Positions 1-8,973 of a DNA stretch of 64,000 bases are shown one piece after another. Within the stretch, counting starts at the first letter, position 1, and the number at the start of each line of letters is the position of its first letter. A program made the translations under genes and the position numbers. The stretch comes from Candidatus Paceibacterota bacterium (GTDB lineage Bacteria > Verrucomicrobiota > Verrucomicrobiia > Limisphaerales > UBA8199): positions 1 to 64,000 of the forward strand of contig DAOTCE010000024.1 of the NCBI GenBank assembly GCA_035452965.1, read 5' to 3'. The notes under the pieces were generated by a model. The model was not told the DNA's origin. It worked only from the letters and a program-made list of their open reading frames with translations, and ran no database searches.

Positions 1-191
1 TTGCCTTTCTCTCAGACCCAAGATCCGGTGTCCACTTTTTCGGGGGAAGGGCTCCTGCGAGGACAACGGCCCGTGTGGACACTCTCCGCAGGCTCCCTCG
101 CACCAACCTGCATCGAGGCAAAAAGATTCAGTGACTCCCCGGGCCAGCCGTGCTAGAACAGCCGCCAGAGTTCTTGCAGAATGACCATATT

Positions 192-1823
192 ATGAAGACC
201 ACCAAACCACTCGCCCCCAAGCGCACTTACCTCGTTTGCAGCGGTGATCTGCGCCTGGCAGCAAACCTCCAATGTTGGCCCGTGCAAGCCAGGATGGAAG
301 CCGCCCTTGCCAGGGCCCTCAAAGCGGAAGGCTGGACTGTCGTGCGTGCCCATCGGGTAGATCCGGAGAAGCGGCACGGCTTCATTGATTCGCAGAAGAT
401 GGGCATCGAAGTGTTCCGCAAGCTGGACCCCACCGCCCCGGTAATCGTCGCCGAGTCGGTCTGGCAATACAGCCATCACGTCCTGCCCGGCTTGACGACA
501 CATCGCGGCCCAATCCTGACAATCGCCAACTGGAGCGGGACCTACCCCGGCCTGGTGGGAATGTTAAACCTCAACGCCTCGCTGACCAAAGCCGGCGTGC
601 GCTACAGCACGCTTTGGAGTGCGAACTTCAAGGACGAGTTCTTCCGCAGTGGCCTCCGGCAGTGGCTGCAAGAGGGGGTGGTGAGCCATGACCAAAGCCA
701 CGTAAAGGACCTGACCCTGCTCAAATTGCCGCTCGCTGACGAGCAGTTCGGCAAGCGTGCTGCGCGGCGGTTTCGAGATCAGAAGGCAATCATGGGCGTA
801 TTTGATGAAGGCTGCATGGGCATGTTCAACGCGATTATCCCGGACGAACTGCTGCACCCGACCGGGATTTTCAAGGAACGGCTCAGCCAATCCACCCTGT
901 TTGCCGCTATGCAACAGGTGAGTGACGCGGAGGCGCGCGGCGTGCTGAACTGGCTGCTCAGGAAAGGCATGACCTTCAACTGGGGCCGCAAGGCGGAGAC
1001 GCAGTTGACCGAAGCACAGACCTTGCAGCAGTGCAAGATGTATGTCGCCGCGGTCCGGCTTGCGGACGAATTCGGCTGCGCCGCGGTGGGCATTCAGTAC
1101 CAGCAGGGCCTGAAAGATCTCGCCCCGGCGAGCGACCTGGTCGAGGGCTTGTTGAACAACGTGGACCGGCCGCCGGTCAAGGCGTCCAAGTCCAGCCGTG
1201 TGTTGTTTGCGAAGGAGGCCATCCCACACTTCAACGAAGTGGATGAGTGCGCCGGCCTGGATGGGCTGGTGACCTACCGGCTCTGGCGCGAGTTGGGCTT
1301 TGCGCCCGAGAACACGTTGCATGACGTCCGCTGGGGCGAGCACTACCGTGGCGACGGCGTCAACGACTATGTCTGGGTTTTGCTCATTTCCGGCGCCGTG
1401 CCGCCCGCCCATTTCGCCGGTGGTTACCGAGGCGCCACGAGCGAACGCCAGCCGCCGATGTTCTTCCGCCTAGGAGGCGGCACCATCAAGGGCGTATCCA
1501 AGCCTGGTCGTATCGTTTGGAGCCGCGTGTTTGTCATGGATGGCAAGCTGCACTGCGACCTGGGCGTCGGCAAGGCCGTCAAACTGCCGGAGAAGGAGAC
1601 TCAACGTCGCTGGCGCGAAACCAATCCCCAATGGCCCATCATGCACGCGGTGTTTGACGGCGTGACGCGTGATCAGATGATGGCGCGGCACAAGGCAAAT
1701 CACGTTCAGGTGGTTTATGCGCCCAGCACCAAACAGGCCCACCGCGCCTGCCGGATCAAGGCGGCGATGCTCGCCGAACTTGGCGTCGAGGTGCATTTGT
1801 GCGGAGACGTCGAATTGGACTAG
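192..1823 (+). CDS. fucose isomerase-like protein
   Basis: A 543-residue cytoplasmic protein resembling the L-fucose/L-arabinose isomerase fold. The N-terminal half looks like the alpha/beta substrate domains. The C-terminal half holds acidic/His-rich stretches (HFNEVDECAGLDG) and a terminal KANHVQVVYA segment that recalls the C-terminal His region of FucI relatives. The likely role is a sugar isomerase or a related ketose/aldose enzyme; the substrate cannot be read. I prefer the ATG at 192 (MKTTKPLAPKR) over an upstream alternative start at 150, whose extra 14 residues look non-coding; no clear ribosome binding site decides it. The Tat-exported Gfo/Idh oxidoreductase follows after 34 bp on the same strand, so the pair is probably one operon for sugar conversion. 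Confidence 0.72.
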   Translation: MKTTKPLAPKRTYLVCSGDLRLAANLQCWPVQARMEAALARALKAEGWTVVRAHRVDPEKRHGFIDSQKMGIEVFRKLDPTAPVIVAESVWQYSHHVLPGLTTHRGPILTIANWSGTYPGLVGMLNLNASLTKAGVRYSTLWSANFKDEFFRSGLRQWLQEGVVSHDQSHVKDLTLLKLPLADEQFGKRAARRFRDQKAIMGVFDEGCMGMFNAIIPDELLHPTGIFKERLSQSTLFAAMQQVSDAEARGVLNWLLRKGMTFNWGRKAETQLTEAQTLQQCKMYVAAVRLADEFGCAAVGIQYQQGLKDLAPASDLVEGLLNNVDRPPVKASKSSRVLFAKEAIPHFNEVDECAGLDGLVTYRLWRELGFAPENTLHDVRWGEHYRGDGVNDYVWVLLISGAVPPAHFAGGYRGATSERQPPMFFRLGGGTIKGVSKPGRIVWSRVFVMDGKLHCDLGVGKAVKLPEKETQRRWRETNPQWPIMHAVFDGVTRDQMMARHKANHVQVVYAPSTKQAHRACRIKAAMLAELGVEVHLCGDVELD

Positions 1824-1857
1824 CAGCAACAACGCAATCCATCGAGTAAAGCTAACT

Positions 1858-3231
1858 ATGCAAGATCAAACACCTGTCCCTTCAGCCATACAATCGGTCA
1901 ACCTCTCTCGCCGTGAGTTTCTGGCGCGCGGCAGCGCGGTCGCCGCCACTTCCGCCTTGGCCGGCGTAAGCCTGCCTTGGGTCCACGCCGCCGAGAACAG
2001 CACCATCCGCCTGGCCCTGATCGGATGCGGTGGGCGCGGCAGTGGCGCGGTCGCGGACGCCTTCGACTCCTCGTTTGGTCCGGTCAAGCTGACCGTCATG
2101 GCGGACCTGTTTCAGAATCGTTTGGATAGGGCCCTGCAAACCCTCAGCGAGAAATTCACAGATCGCGTGGACGTCCCCCCGGACCGCCGCTTTGTTGGCT
2201 TCGATGCCTACCGCAAGGCGATTGACTGTCTCCGTCCGGGCGACGTCGCCATGCTCACTGGTTATTCGGCCTTCCGCCCGATGCAGCTCGAATATGCCGT
2301 CGAAAAGGGGATCAACGTCTTCATGGAGAAGTCCTTCGCCCCTGACGCGCCAGGGCTACGGCGCCTGCTGAAGGCCGGGGAGGCTGCGGAGAAGAAGAAC
2401 CTCAAGATCGCAGCGGGCCTGCAGTGCCGACATTCGCGCAATCGCCAGGAACTCGTAAAGCGCATGCGGGATGGCGAACTGGGTGAGATCCAACTCATCC
2501 GGGCGTACCGCATGCAGCCGGTGGGCTGGCTCGGGAAGAAGCCGGCAGACGAGAAAGAGCTGTTTTGGCAGATTCGGAATTTCGTGCACTTCATCTGGGT
2601 CTCGGGTGGCCTTTTTGCCGAGATGAATATCCACCAGATTGATGAGATCTGCTGGATCAAGGGCGCGTGGCCCGTCAGCGCCCACGGCATCGGGGGCAGG
2701 GCGGCCAACAACACCGACTGCAGCCAGAACCTGGACTCGCTCAACATTGAATGGACTTTTGCCGACGGAACTAAAGCCCTCGATGTCGTCCGTTGGCTGC
2801 CCAAGTGCTACGAGGAATTCGCCACCTTTATCCACGGCACCAAGTGCGCCGCGCATTTCTCCGGCCCGGGCCATCAGGGCAACGTGTTTACCTACAAGGA
2901 CCAGCGCTGCGCGTCGGACAACATCGCGTGGCGCGCGCCGAAGGAGGAGGTTACTCCCTGGCAGGCTGAATGGAACGCCCTGCTGGAGGCCATTCGTAAG
3001 AACAAGCCGCACAACGAGACCCAACGCGCTGCGATGTCGAACATTGCCGATCTCATGGGCCGAGCCGCTGTTCATACGGGTCAGGTCATCACTTGGGACC
3101 AGATGATGGCCTCCAACTTCCAGTTCTGCCCGAACATTGACCAACTCACCGCAGACAGCCAACCACCCATCCACCCCGATGCCCAGGGTCGTTACCCCAC
3201 CCCGGTGCCCGGGCAGTGGACAGAGGTCTGA
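1858..3231 (+). CDS. Gfo/Idh/MocA family oxidoreductase, Tat-exported
   Basis: A 457-residue NAD(P)-dependent oxidoreductase. Residues 18-19 are the twin arginines of a Tat signal (SRREFLARGS followed by an Ala-rich stretch ending at WVHA), so the protein is likely exported folded with its cofactor. The Rossmann fold starts at residue 53 with LIGCGGRGSG. The EKP-type motif is present as MEKSFAP, and the substrate-domain His motif as MNIHQIDEICW. The family oxidises or reduces sugars and cyclitols; in Verrucomicrobiota and Planctomycetes many such copies act on polysaccharide-derived 3-keto sugars. The ATG at 1858 puts the Tat motif at the proper distance from the N-terminus. It follows the isomerase-like gene at 192 and probably shares its transcript. 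Confidence 0.88.
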   Translation: MQDQTPVPSAIQSVNLSRREFLARGSAVAATSALAGVSLPWVHAAENSTIRLALIGCGGRGSGAVADAFDSSFGPVKLTVMADLFQNRLDRALQTLSEKFTDRVDVPPDRRFVGFDAYRKAIDCLRPGDVAMLTGYSAFRPMQLEYAVEKGINVFMEKSFAPDAPGLRRLLKAGEAAEKKNLKIAAGLQCRHSRNRQELVKRMRDGELGEIQLIRAYRMQPVGWLGKKPADEKELFWQIRNFVHFIWVSGGLFAEMNIHQIDEICWIKGAWPVSAHGIGGRAANNTDCSQNLDSLNIEWTFADGTKALDVVRWLPKCYEEFATFIHGTKCAAHFSGPGHQGNVFTYKDQRCASDNIAWRAPKEEVTPWQAEWNALLEAIRKNKPHNETQRAAMSNIADLMGRAAVHTGQVITWDQMMASNFQFCPNIDQLTADSQPPIHPDAQGRYPTPVPGQWTEV

Positions 3232-3413
3232 GGAGTCAAAACCGCAGCATTCCATCGAAGGACCTTCGAAGATACCTCGAACCATCACGCCTGCCTCCAG
3301 CCACCCACACGCCCGAAGCTGGCTTGACGGCGGCTTCTCTCCCCGCGCCGCGCGCGCGAGATCCAGCGGCAGCGATGGTTCGGAAACCCGCCGTATCGCC
3401 GAATTCTAACCAT

Positions 3414-3431
3414 CAAGGCCCCTGGGCCTTG
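3414..3431. terminator. short GC-rich hairpin between convergent genes
   Basis: CAAGGCC-CCTG-GGCCTTG forms a perfect 7-bp stem with a 4-nt loop between the convergent ends at 3231 (+) and 3457 (-). There is no T-run on either side, so it is a weak, possibly bidirectional terminator candidate. Confidence 0.35.
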
Positions 3432-3456
3432 AACACTCGCCGTGGTTACGGAAGCG

Positions 3457-4665
3457 TCACTGCCCCGGATGAGCGAGCCTGGTTTTGGAATTCTGCGAGG
3501 GACCAGATGCGTTAGTCACCGGACCCGACGGTGCGGTTTCCTTGAGGAAGTGATCGAGGATTCCCAGGTAAGCATCGGTCGCAAGACCAGCCTCGTCTCC
3601 ACCTTCACGTTGGAGCGCACGCAATTGATCCGCGGCGGTCTTGGCTTGGGCGCGGACATCATCCACGGTCAATTCGCCGCTTATCAGGCCCCCCAACAGC
3701 TCATTGAACTTATCGTTCGCTTCCGGGCCGGCACCACTGAGGAATTGCTGCTGCACCTGCCGAATCAGATTGGTACTCATGCTCAATCCCTGGAGCAGAG
3801 GTGTCGAATGGGATGTCGCGTTGGCATTCGCGGGGCCAGGTGCGGACCGTCGCGCGCTGGAGGGCAATGGCGGGGCAGGGGAGTTGCTCGCCGCATTCGG
3901 GCCTAGTGTAATCCCCGCCACCTTGTTGCGCGGCAGCCGCAGCGTGCCCAGCACCTCGCTTTGGAGAACGATGCTATTGGTATTAAGGGACAGGACCTGC
4001 CCAACGTAGCGGTCTCCATTCTTGAGTTCCACCTGGTCGGCCGCAGCGTGGCCTTTGGCGGCAAACAAAATCAACGCGGCGCAAAGCAACGCGCTCGCTG
4101 TTCCCACAACGGCAGAGTTTGACCGGGGTTGCGTGTTTCCTGGATAGAATGCGTCGGCCAGCAGCAAGTTGAGATCGTGGACCGCGAGCGTTAACTGAGA
4201 ATATGTGTCCGCGGTTTCTTCGTCCACATCGCGCCCGATGAGCCGTTTGCCGGCACGTCGGAAACGGACGCTGAGGGGCAGGTGTACATCGGTGTCCCCC
4301 ATGGCTTTGAGCAGCCGGCGTACTTTGTCGGCGCGGTCACGGGCGGTGTTGATGGTCCGCAGCGCAGCGGCAGGTTCAGTGCGGCCTGCCTTCACGTTCT
4401 TGAGAAGGACACACTCGAATTCGACGCAGTATTCGGGGCGTTCGGAGTAAATGCGGCAGTGGCAGCCATCGAAGGCGGCGCAAGGCTGAGCCAGGTGCGG
4501 CGGGCGCGATGCCGCACGCGTGCTGCGGACTGGGAGGCCGAGCGATTGAAGCCGAGGGATATTGTCACCAGGGCGCAACGCGAGGTTGGCGAAGATGACG
4601 CCATTGCAGCATAGCCCGCAGGCGGAACACAACTCCGTCGCAGCCGCGTTGTAGAGCTTCGTCAT
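3457..4665 (-). CDS. YkgJ-type CxxCxxCC cluster protein fused to a membrane segment and C-terminal domain
   Basis: A 402-residue two-part protein. Residues 13-20 (CSACGLCC) plus C62, C68, C70 and C80 form the cysteine pattern of the YkgJ/UPF0153 family, which is thought to bind a metal or Fe-S cluster. Residues about 185-206 are hydrophobic and end in AAKGHAAAD, looking exactly like a signal peptide or signal anchor. After this comes a short beta domain (VELKNGDRYVGQVLSL to about 255), a Pro/Ser-rich linker and a helical C-terminus. Read as one protein it would be anchored with the cysteine cluster inside and the C-terminal half outside. An in-frame GTG at 4107 could instead start a separate exported protein. 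The function of both halves is unknown. Confidence 0.7.
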   Translation of the reverse strand: MTKLYNAAATELCSACGLCCNGVIFANLALRPGDNIPRLQSLGLPVRSTRAASRPPHLAQPCAAFDGCHCRIYSERPEYCVEFECVLLKNVKAGRTEPAAALRTINTARDRADKVRRLLKAMGDTDVHLPLSVRFRRAGKRLIGRDVDEETADTYSQLTLAVHDLNLLLADAFYPGNTQPRSNSAVVGTASALLCAALILFAAKGHAAADQVELKNGDRYVGQVLSLNTNSIVLQSEVLGTLRLPRNKVAGITLGPNAASNSPAPPLPSSARRSAPGPANANATSHSTPLLQGLSMSTNLIRQVQQQFLSGAGPEANDKFNELLGGLISGELTVDDVRAQAKTAADQLRALQREGGDEAGLATDAYLGILDHFLKETAPSGPVTNASGPSQNSKTRLAHPGQ

Positions 4666-4881
4666 GCCGTTTATGCCACCCCCAAACTAAGGCCAAACAG
4701 CTGCCTAAGCAATGGCGCACTCCAGCGCGCATGACAGGAGAGGAACCCATGACTGGCCCTTACTTGTCTTGTTTAACAGCCTCACCAGCACGGCCCGCGG
4801 CGGGGCCGGTTGGTGCGACACTCATCCGGGGAGCGGCAAGGCGAGCAACGTCCTGGCAGTGGCTCGCGCCTTCAGAATAAC

Positions 4882-6456
4882 TCACATTGGTTTCCCGAAC
4901 CTCACAGGGGTCGCCTGAATGTCCGCCGCGCGATCACCGTTGCTGAGTTCGTACAAGTAGCAGGTCCCGGGCTTCAGCCCCTGGTCTCCGGGTAATCGTC
5001 GTGCCACCTTCGTGCTATAACAGGCAAGCAGCTTCCGCACTAGCGGCCAGGAAATGAGAGCTGGCTGGGAAGTTGCCGCCACCAAAGGCAGTTTCGCCTC
5101 TCCCGAACTTGAGAGCAGGAATGCCCGTGCCCCGAGGTGTTCTCCAGCGGGCAGGCTGTTCAGAACTACGACGCGCCGGTCGGTGATGTCCGCAACGCCG
5201 TTTGCCATGCCGGTTAGCTTCGGATCGGTGTCCTCCAGCACGATCGTATCCGAGCGCGCTGTGTGGTTGCGCACCATGGTCACCAGCGAGCGCGCTTCGG
5301 CGTCATGCAAGCTCGCCAGGATGGTGACCGCGGAGGCATACACGAAGCACCCCGCCAGGAAGGTGACGGGCATTAGCAACCTTCCACCAGCCCGCAATTC
5401 AGATTCGGCAAACGTCTCCTTCTGTTGTTCCATCACCAACCGCATGGAAAGAATCAATGCCGCCAGGAACGCCGCGGCGGCCATCCAGGGCACTGTTCCG
5501 AAGTAATTGCGCATGACAAAGACACCGAGGATGGCTGCTCCCAGGGGCAAATAGACGATCCACGGTCTTTGGGGCTTGCACTTTGCTCGCCGGGCCAGGA
5601 AATAAGCATACACCAACAGCAGTGGCAGCAGACCGGCGCCGCCCACAAACAGCAGGCGCACCACTGCCCGGTCGGTTGTCAGATAGGCTCCATATCCTGC
5701 CGAACCCCAGAGGTAGTGACCGAGAAAGTCTGAGAAGGTGGCGTAACCTCGTTGCTTGTCGAGGACGGAGACTCCGGCTACCAGAATCAGACTGATGCCC
5801 GCCGCGGCGGCGTAGAGCCACACCCGGCGGGTCGAGATCTGCCTGGCCGCCACAAGGTAAGCCAGCAGAATTCCATGGACGAACGCCGTGGTCCAGTTAA
5901 GCGCGGTATAGACGGCGATGGTGAGCAGCAAAGCCGCGAGCGCCGCAGGCGGCAAAGCGGGCCGCGCCAGCAGCGGCAGAATGATGGCGGCAAAGGGCAG
6001 CCCCAACAGCAAGGCGATTACATTCGGATCGAGATATGTTTGATCGTGGATGTAGCCGGGGCAGAGGATTGCGGCTACCCCCGTCAGCCAGACGTGCCGA
6101 CTCTTGCCGAGCAGGAACCAGGTGGAGAGCAAGAGCGTCAGGCTCAAGACGACGTGGACGGCAAGGGTGCCTGCTCCGGTCCAAACGAAGAGCCGCTTGA
6201 TCAAGAACACCGGATACAGGCTGGCGGCTCGATGTCCTTTGTAAACCTGGGGCTTGGTTAACGCCTCGTAGCCTCCGGGGTTTGTTACCATCTTGCCCTT
6301 CAAGGTCAGCAGCCCGTATTGCTCCCAATTCCGCACTGCGTTATGCATGTTCCCGGAGGCGAGATTGCCGTCCGCCATGTAGAACATAATGCCGCTGGCT
6401 GCCATCGCGAGCAGCAGGGGCAAGATGAACCGCGGGATCCAGCCGGCAAGATTCAT
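4882..6456 (-). CDS. multi-pass membrane protein, GT-C glycosyltransferase-like
   Basis: A 524-residue integral membrane protein with about ten to twelve hydrophobic helices through residue 380, followed by a soluble C-terminal domain of about 130 residues. The arrangement is that of GT-C glycosyltransferases of the PMT/ArnT type, which use lipid-linked sugars at the outer face of the membrane. An acidic residue in the first loop (MADGNLASGN, residues 27-36) sits where GT-C enzymes carry a catalytic Asp, but this is only positional. Its neighbours are sugar enzymes rather than a glycan locus, so a substrate cannot be suggested. It is convergent with nothing nearby and is transcribed away from the isomerase at 6578. 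Confidence 0.6.
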   Translation of the reverse strand: MNLAGWIPRFILPLLLAMAASGIMFYMADGNLASGNMHNAVRNWEQYGLLTLKGKMVTNPGGYEALTKPQVYKGHRAASLYPVFLIKRLFVWTGAGTLAVHVVLSLTLLLSTWFLLGKSRHVWLTGVAAILCPGYIHDQTYLDPNVIALLLGLPFAAIILPLLARPALPPAALAALLLTIAVYTALNWTTAFVHGILLAYLVAARQISTRRVWLYAAAAGISLILVAGVSVLDKQRGYATFSDFLGHYLWGSAGYGAYLTTDRAVVRLLFVGGAGLLPLLLVYAYFLARRAKCKPQRPWIVYLPLGAAILGVFVMRNYFGTVPWMAAAAFLAALILSMRLVMEQQKETFAESELRAGGRLLMPVTFLAGCFVYASAVTILASLHDAEARSLVTMVRNHTARSDTIVLEDTDPKLTGMANGVADITDRRVVVLNSLPAGEHLGARAFLLSSSGEAKLPLVAATSQPALISWPLVRKLLACYSTKVARRLPGDQGLKPGTCYLYELSNGDRAADIQATPVRFGKPM

Positions 6457-6577
6457 GGCGCGCAGAGACTAGAAGACCCTGGCCATCTGTCAAGGGCGCG
6501 ACAGGGCCGAACTTTTGCGTTGCTTGTGGTGGGCTTCTCTTGCAAGTTCACGACGCAACTTGCGAAAGGACAATCGT

Positions 6578-7882
6578 ATGAGCGCACAACACAGTCACAG
6601 CAATTACCCCAAACTCCACAACGCCATGTGGCCTGGCCTGGTCGGCAAAGGCAGCCCGGGCGCCGAACCAGGCATTGGTCTCGATACCATGCTGGACCTG
6701 ACCGCGAGGGCGCAGGTGGATGGCATCAAGTTTGACGGTGTGGATCTCTTCCTCTGTGACCCGCATGTCAGTATTGACATTGATGACGCCGGCCTCCAGC
6801 GGCTGGCGGACAAAGTCCAGTCGAAGGGCTTTTCGGTCGGTTCGGTGGTCGCGCCGGTCTGGACACCAACTGGCGGCGGTTCGGCGATGGGAACCCTTGA
6901 GGAGCGCACGAGGTTTGTCGGGCAGGTGCGCAAGGCATGCCGCATCGCCCGAAAGCTGCGGGAATTGGGGGTTCGGCCCTATGGCGTGGTGCGCATTGAC
7001 TCGGCCTGCGGGGTGGAGGAATGGGCGAAGGATCCGGAGGCCAATCAACAGGCGATAGCTCGGACCTTCAGCGAGGCCTGCGATGTGGCAGAGAGCTTTG
7101 GCGAGCGGCTGGCGGCCGAAGGGGAGATTTGCTGGGGCGGCATGCATAGCTGGAGGAAGATGGTGGATTTGCTGCAGCGAGTAGACCGGCCCGGAACGCT
7201 TGGCTTTCAGGCGGACATGGCGCACACGCTGCTTTACGTGCTGGGTTACAACGCGCCGGAAGACGCCATCCTGCCAATTGGCTGGGACTGGGCCGATCCG
7301 CACCGCTTGAATGATGCGTTGAAGACACTCACCGCCGCCTTGCGCCCGTGGACCATTGATTTCCATGTCGCGCAGAACGACGCCACCGTCCACGGCTCCG
7401 GCACTCACGACAAGACGGGCCACCACTGCCTGCCGAATGACCCGAATGGCAAGCTCAGCGTCGTTCGGCACGCCGGTTATTGGCTGCACGGGGAGGATGG
7501 CCGCTTGACCAAGAGTGTGCGCCACATCTGTTGGGACGGTTGCATGTTTCCGAATGCGGTCATGATGCAGCAGGAAACGTGGAACGATGTTCTCCGGATG
7601 ATGATTGCGGTCCGCGACGCGCACGGCTGGCGGGAAGAAGCGACGCCCGGGGCCAAGGCGGGCGCTCCGTCCGCCGCCATCGAAGTTCGCAAGCCTGCCA
7701 GGCGTCCAGACAGGAAACCCGCCAAACGGTCTGCGAAGAAGGTGGCGCTGAAGGCCAGGCCCAAACGCTCCAGCGGCAAACGCCCGTTGAAAGCAAAGCC
7801 ACGGAGAGCCAAGGCCGCCCACAAGACCCCTGCCCGGAGGAAAGAAGCCGCGCCCAGGAAGCAGGCTAGGCGGAAGCGGTAA
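6578..7882 (+). CDS. sugar phosphate isomerase/epimerase-like TIM barrel with histone-H1-like tail
   Basis: A 434-residue protein. Residues 1 to about 360 look like an AP-endonuclease-2/xylose-isomerase-type TIM barrel (FDGVDLFLCDPHVSIDIDD, EGEICWGGMHSW, QADMAHTLLYV, TIDFHVAQND), with His/Glu/Asp residues at strand ends that would bind divalent metal. Residues 371-434 are a lysine/arginine/alanine/proline tail with 31 basic residues in 64, like bacterial histone-H1-type domains. A GAAAGGA ribosome binding site at 6564-6570 fixes the ATG at 6578. The DUF1080 gene follows 47 bp downstream; TIM-barrel isomerase plus DUF1080 is a recurrent pairing in keto-glycoside breakdown. The basic tail is unexpected for a metabolic enzyme. 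Confidence 0.85.
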   Translation: MSAQHSHSNYPKLHNAMWPGLVGKGSPGAEPGIGLDTMLDLTARAQVDGIKFDGVDLFLCDPHVSIDIDDAGLQRLADKVQSKGFSVGSVVAPVWTPTGGGSAMGTLEERTRFVGQVRKACRIARKLRELGVRPYGVVRIDSACGVEEWAKDPEANQQAIARTFSEACDVAESFGERLAAEGEICWGGMHSWRKMVDLLQRVDRPGTLGFQADMAHTLLYVLGYNAPEDAILPIGWDWADPHRLNDALKTLTAALRPWTIDFHVAQNDATVHGSGTHDKTGHHCLPNDPNGKLSVVRHAGYWLHGEDGRLTKSVRHICWDGCMFPNAVMMQQETWNDVLRMMIAVRDAHGWREEATPGAKAGAPSAAIEVRKPARRPDRKPAKRSAKKVALKARPKRSSGKRPLKAKPRRAKAAHKTPARRKEAAPRKQARRKR

Positions 7883-7929
7883 TCCAGGGCAGTGTCCCGC
7901 CATTTGCTGCACAACCTCTTTATAAACGG

Positions 7930-8667
7930 ATGATGAATTGTTGCCTGACGAGGGGTTACTGCTCCCTGATGTTGTTGATTGCCACCGCTTCCGTGGTTTC
8001 GGCAGCGCCCGTCAACCAGCTTGCCCCTAAAGAGAAGGCCGCCGGGTGGAAGCTGCTCTTCGACGGCAAGTCCACCCAGGGCTGGCGCAGCTTCAAGAAG
8101 GAGACGTTCCCGGAAAAGGGCTGGGTGGTGGAGGAGGGCTGGCTGCATTGCCTGGGCAAAGGCGGCGGCAACAAGGGCGGCGGGGACATCGTCACGGATG
8201 CCGAGTTCACCGACTTCGAGTTGAAATGGGAATGGAAACTGGCTCCGGCAGGCAACAGCGGTCTGAAGTATTTCGTCCTGGAAACGCGGAACGAGGCGCT
8301 GGGCCACGAATACCAGATGATTGATGACGAGCGCGCGACAGGTGTGGATGAAGGCAATCGCAAGCAGCTTACGGCATCGTTCTACGCCGTGCTGGCGCCG
8401 TCCAACACCCCCATCAAGCCGGCGGGCGAGGTTAACTCGTCGCGGATTCTCGTCAGAGGAAACCACGCCGAGCACTGGCTAAATGGCGTCAAGGTGCTCG
8501 AATACGAGTGCGGCAGCGAGACGATCAAGGCCGGCGTGGCGGCCAGCAAGTTCAAGGACAAGAGCGGCTTTGGCGACAAGGTCAGGGGGCGCATTCTGCT
8601 GCAGGACCACACCTGCAAAGCCTGGTTTCGGAATGTGAAGATCCGCGAACTGTCTGGAGCGCCGTAG
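7930..8667 (+). CDS. DUF1080 (3-keto-disaccharide hydrolase-type) secreted protein
   Basis: A 245-residue protein with an N-terminal signal peptide (hydrophobic residues 11-24, likely cut after VVSA). The rest is one DUF1080 domain, a concanavalin-like beta sandwich: WKLLFDGKSTQGWRSF at its start, FELKWEWKLAPAGNSGLKYF in the middle and HWLNGVKVLEYE near the end. Members are described as 3-keto-glycoside hydrolases or glycan-binding proteins exported to the periplasm. It lies directly after the TIM-barrel isomerase and probably shares its transcript. ATG codons at 7930 and 7933 are equally possible. It converges on the HMA gene, with 28 bp between the two ends. Confidence 0.88.
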   Translation: MMNCCLTRGYCSLMLLIATASVVSAAPVNQLAPKEKAAGWKLLFDGKSTQGWRSFKKETFPEKGWVVEEGWLHCLGKGGGNKGGGDIVTDAEFTDFELKWEWKLAPAGNSGLKYFVLETRNEALGHEYQMIDDERATGVDEGNRKQLTASFYAVLAPSNTPIKPAGEVNSSRILVRGNHAEHWLNGVKVLEYECGSETIKAGVAASKFKDKSGFGDKVRGRILLQDHTCKAWFRNVKIRELSGAP

Positions 8668-8695
8668 GTTGCCGGCAAGTCGGCGGCTGCGGCGG

Positions 8696-8950
8696 CTATG
8701 TCTCGACGGCGCCGGCGCGATACCCGCTTTTGACGACCAGGGCCTGCAGTTCCGGGATGGTGACCCTGGTGCGGTCGAAGGTCACTGTCACGTGCCCGGC
8801 AATGCCGTCAATGCGCACTTCCTTCACGCCCTCGCGGGCACGGAATGCCCGTTCGAGTTTTCGGACGCAGTTATCGCAGCCCATTCCGGCTACTGTGAGC
8901 TCACGTGTCACCAATTCGGGTGCGCCGTGCCGATGTTCGCCGGCTTCCAT
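8696..8950 (-). CDS. heavy-metal-associated (HMA) domain protein
   Basis: An 84-residue single-domain protein. GMGCDNC (Cys25 and Cys28) is the metal-binding loop of the HMA fold, found in copper chaperones and P-type ATPase N-termini, here followed by the usual beta-alpha-beta pattern (KEVRIDGIAGHVTVTFD). It would bind Cu(I) or a similar soft metal in the cytoplasm. I take the ATG at 8950; a longer reading frame upstream overlaps the YbaK gene and has no HMA character. It lies 23 bp downstream of the YbaK-type gene in the same direction, so the two are probably co-transcribed. No metal ATPase is seen in the window. Confidence 0.82.
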   Translation of the reverse strand: MEAGEHRHGAPELVTRELTVAGMGCDNCVRKLERAFRAREGVKEVRIDGIAGHVTVTFDRTRVTIPELQALVVKSGYRAGAVET

Positions 8951-8973
8951 ACGCGGGGATTTCGGGGCCCAGC

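Noticed and set aside
1..191. Start of the window as a possible gene end or RNA
   Set aside because: No reading frame, hairpin or RNA signature is recognisable in these 191 bases.
564..1412. Long open frames antisense to the fucose-isomerase-like gene
   Set aside because: They follow the high-GC shadow pattern of the plus-strand gene and show no domain-like sequence.
7904..7926. TTGCTG and TATAAA before the DUF1080 gene as a promoter
   Set aside because: The spacer is only 11 bp, too short for a sigma-70-type promoter.
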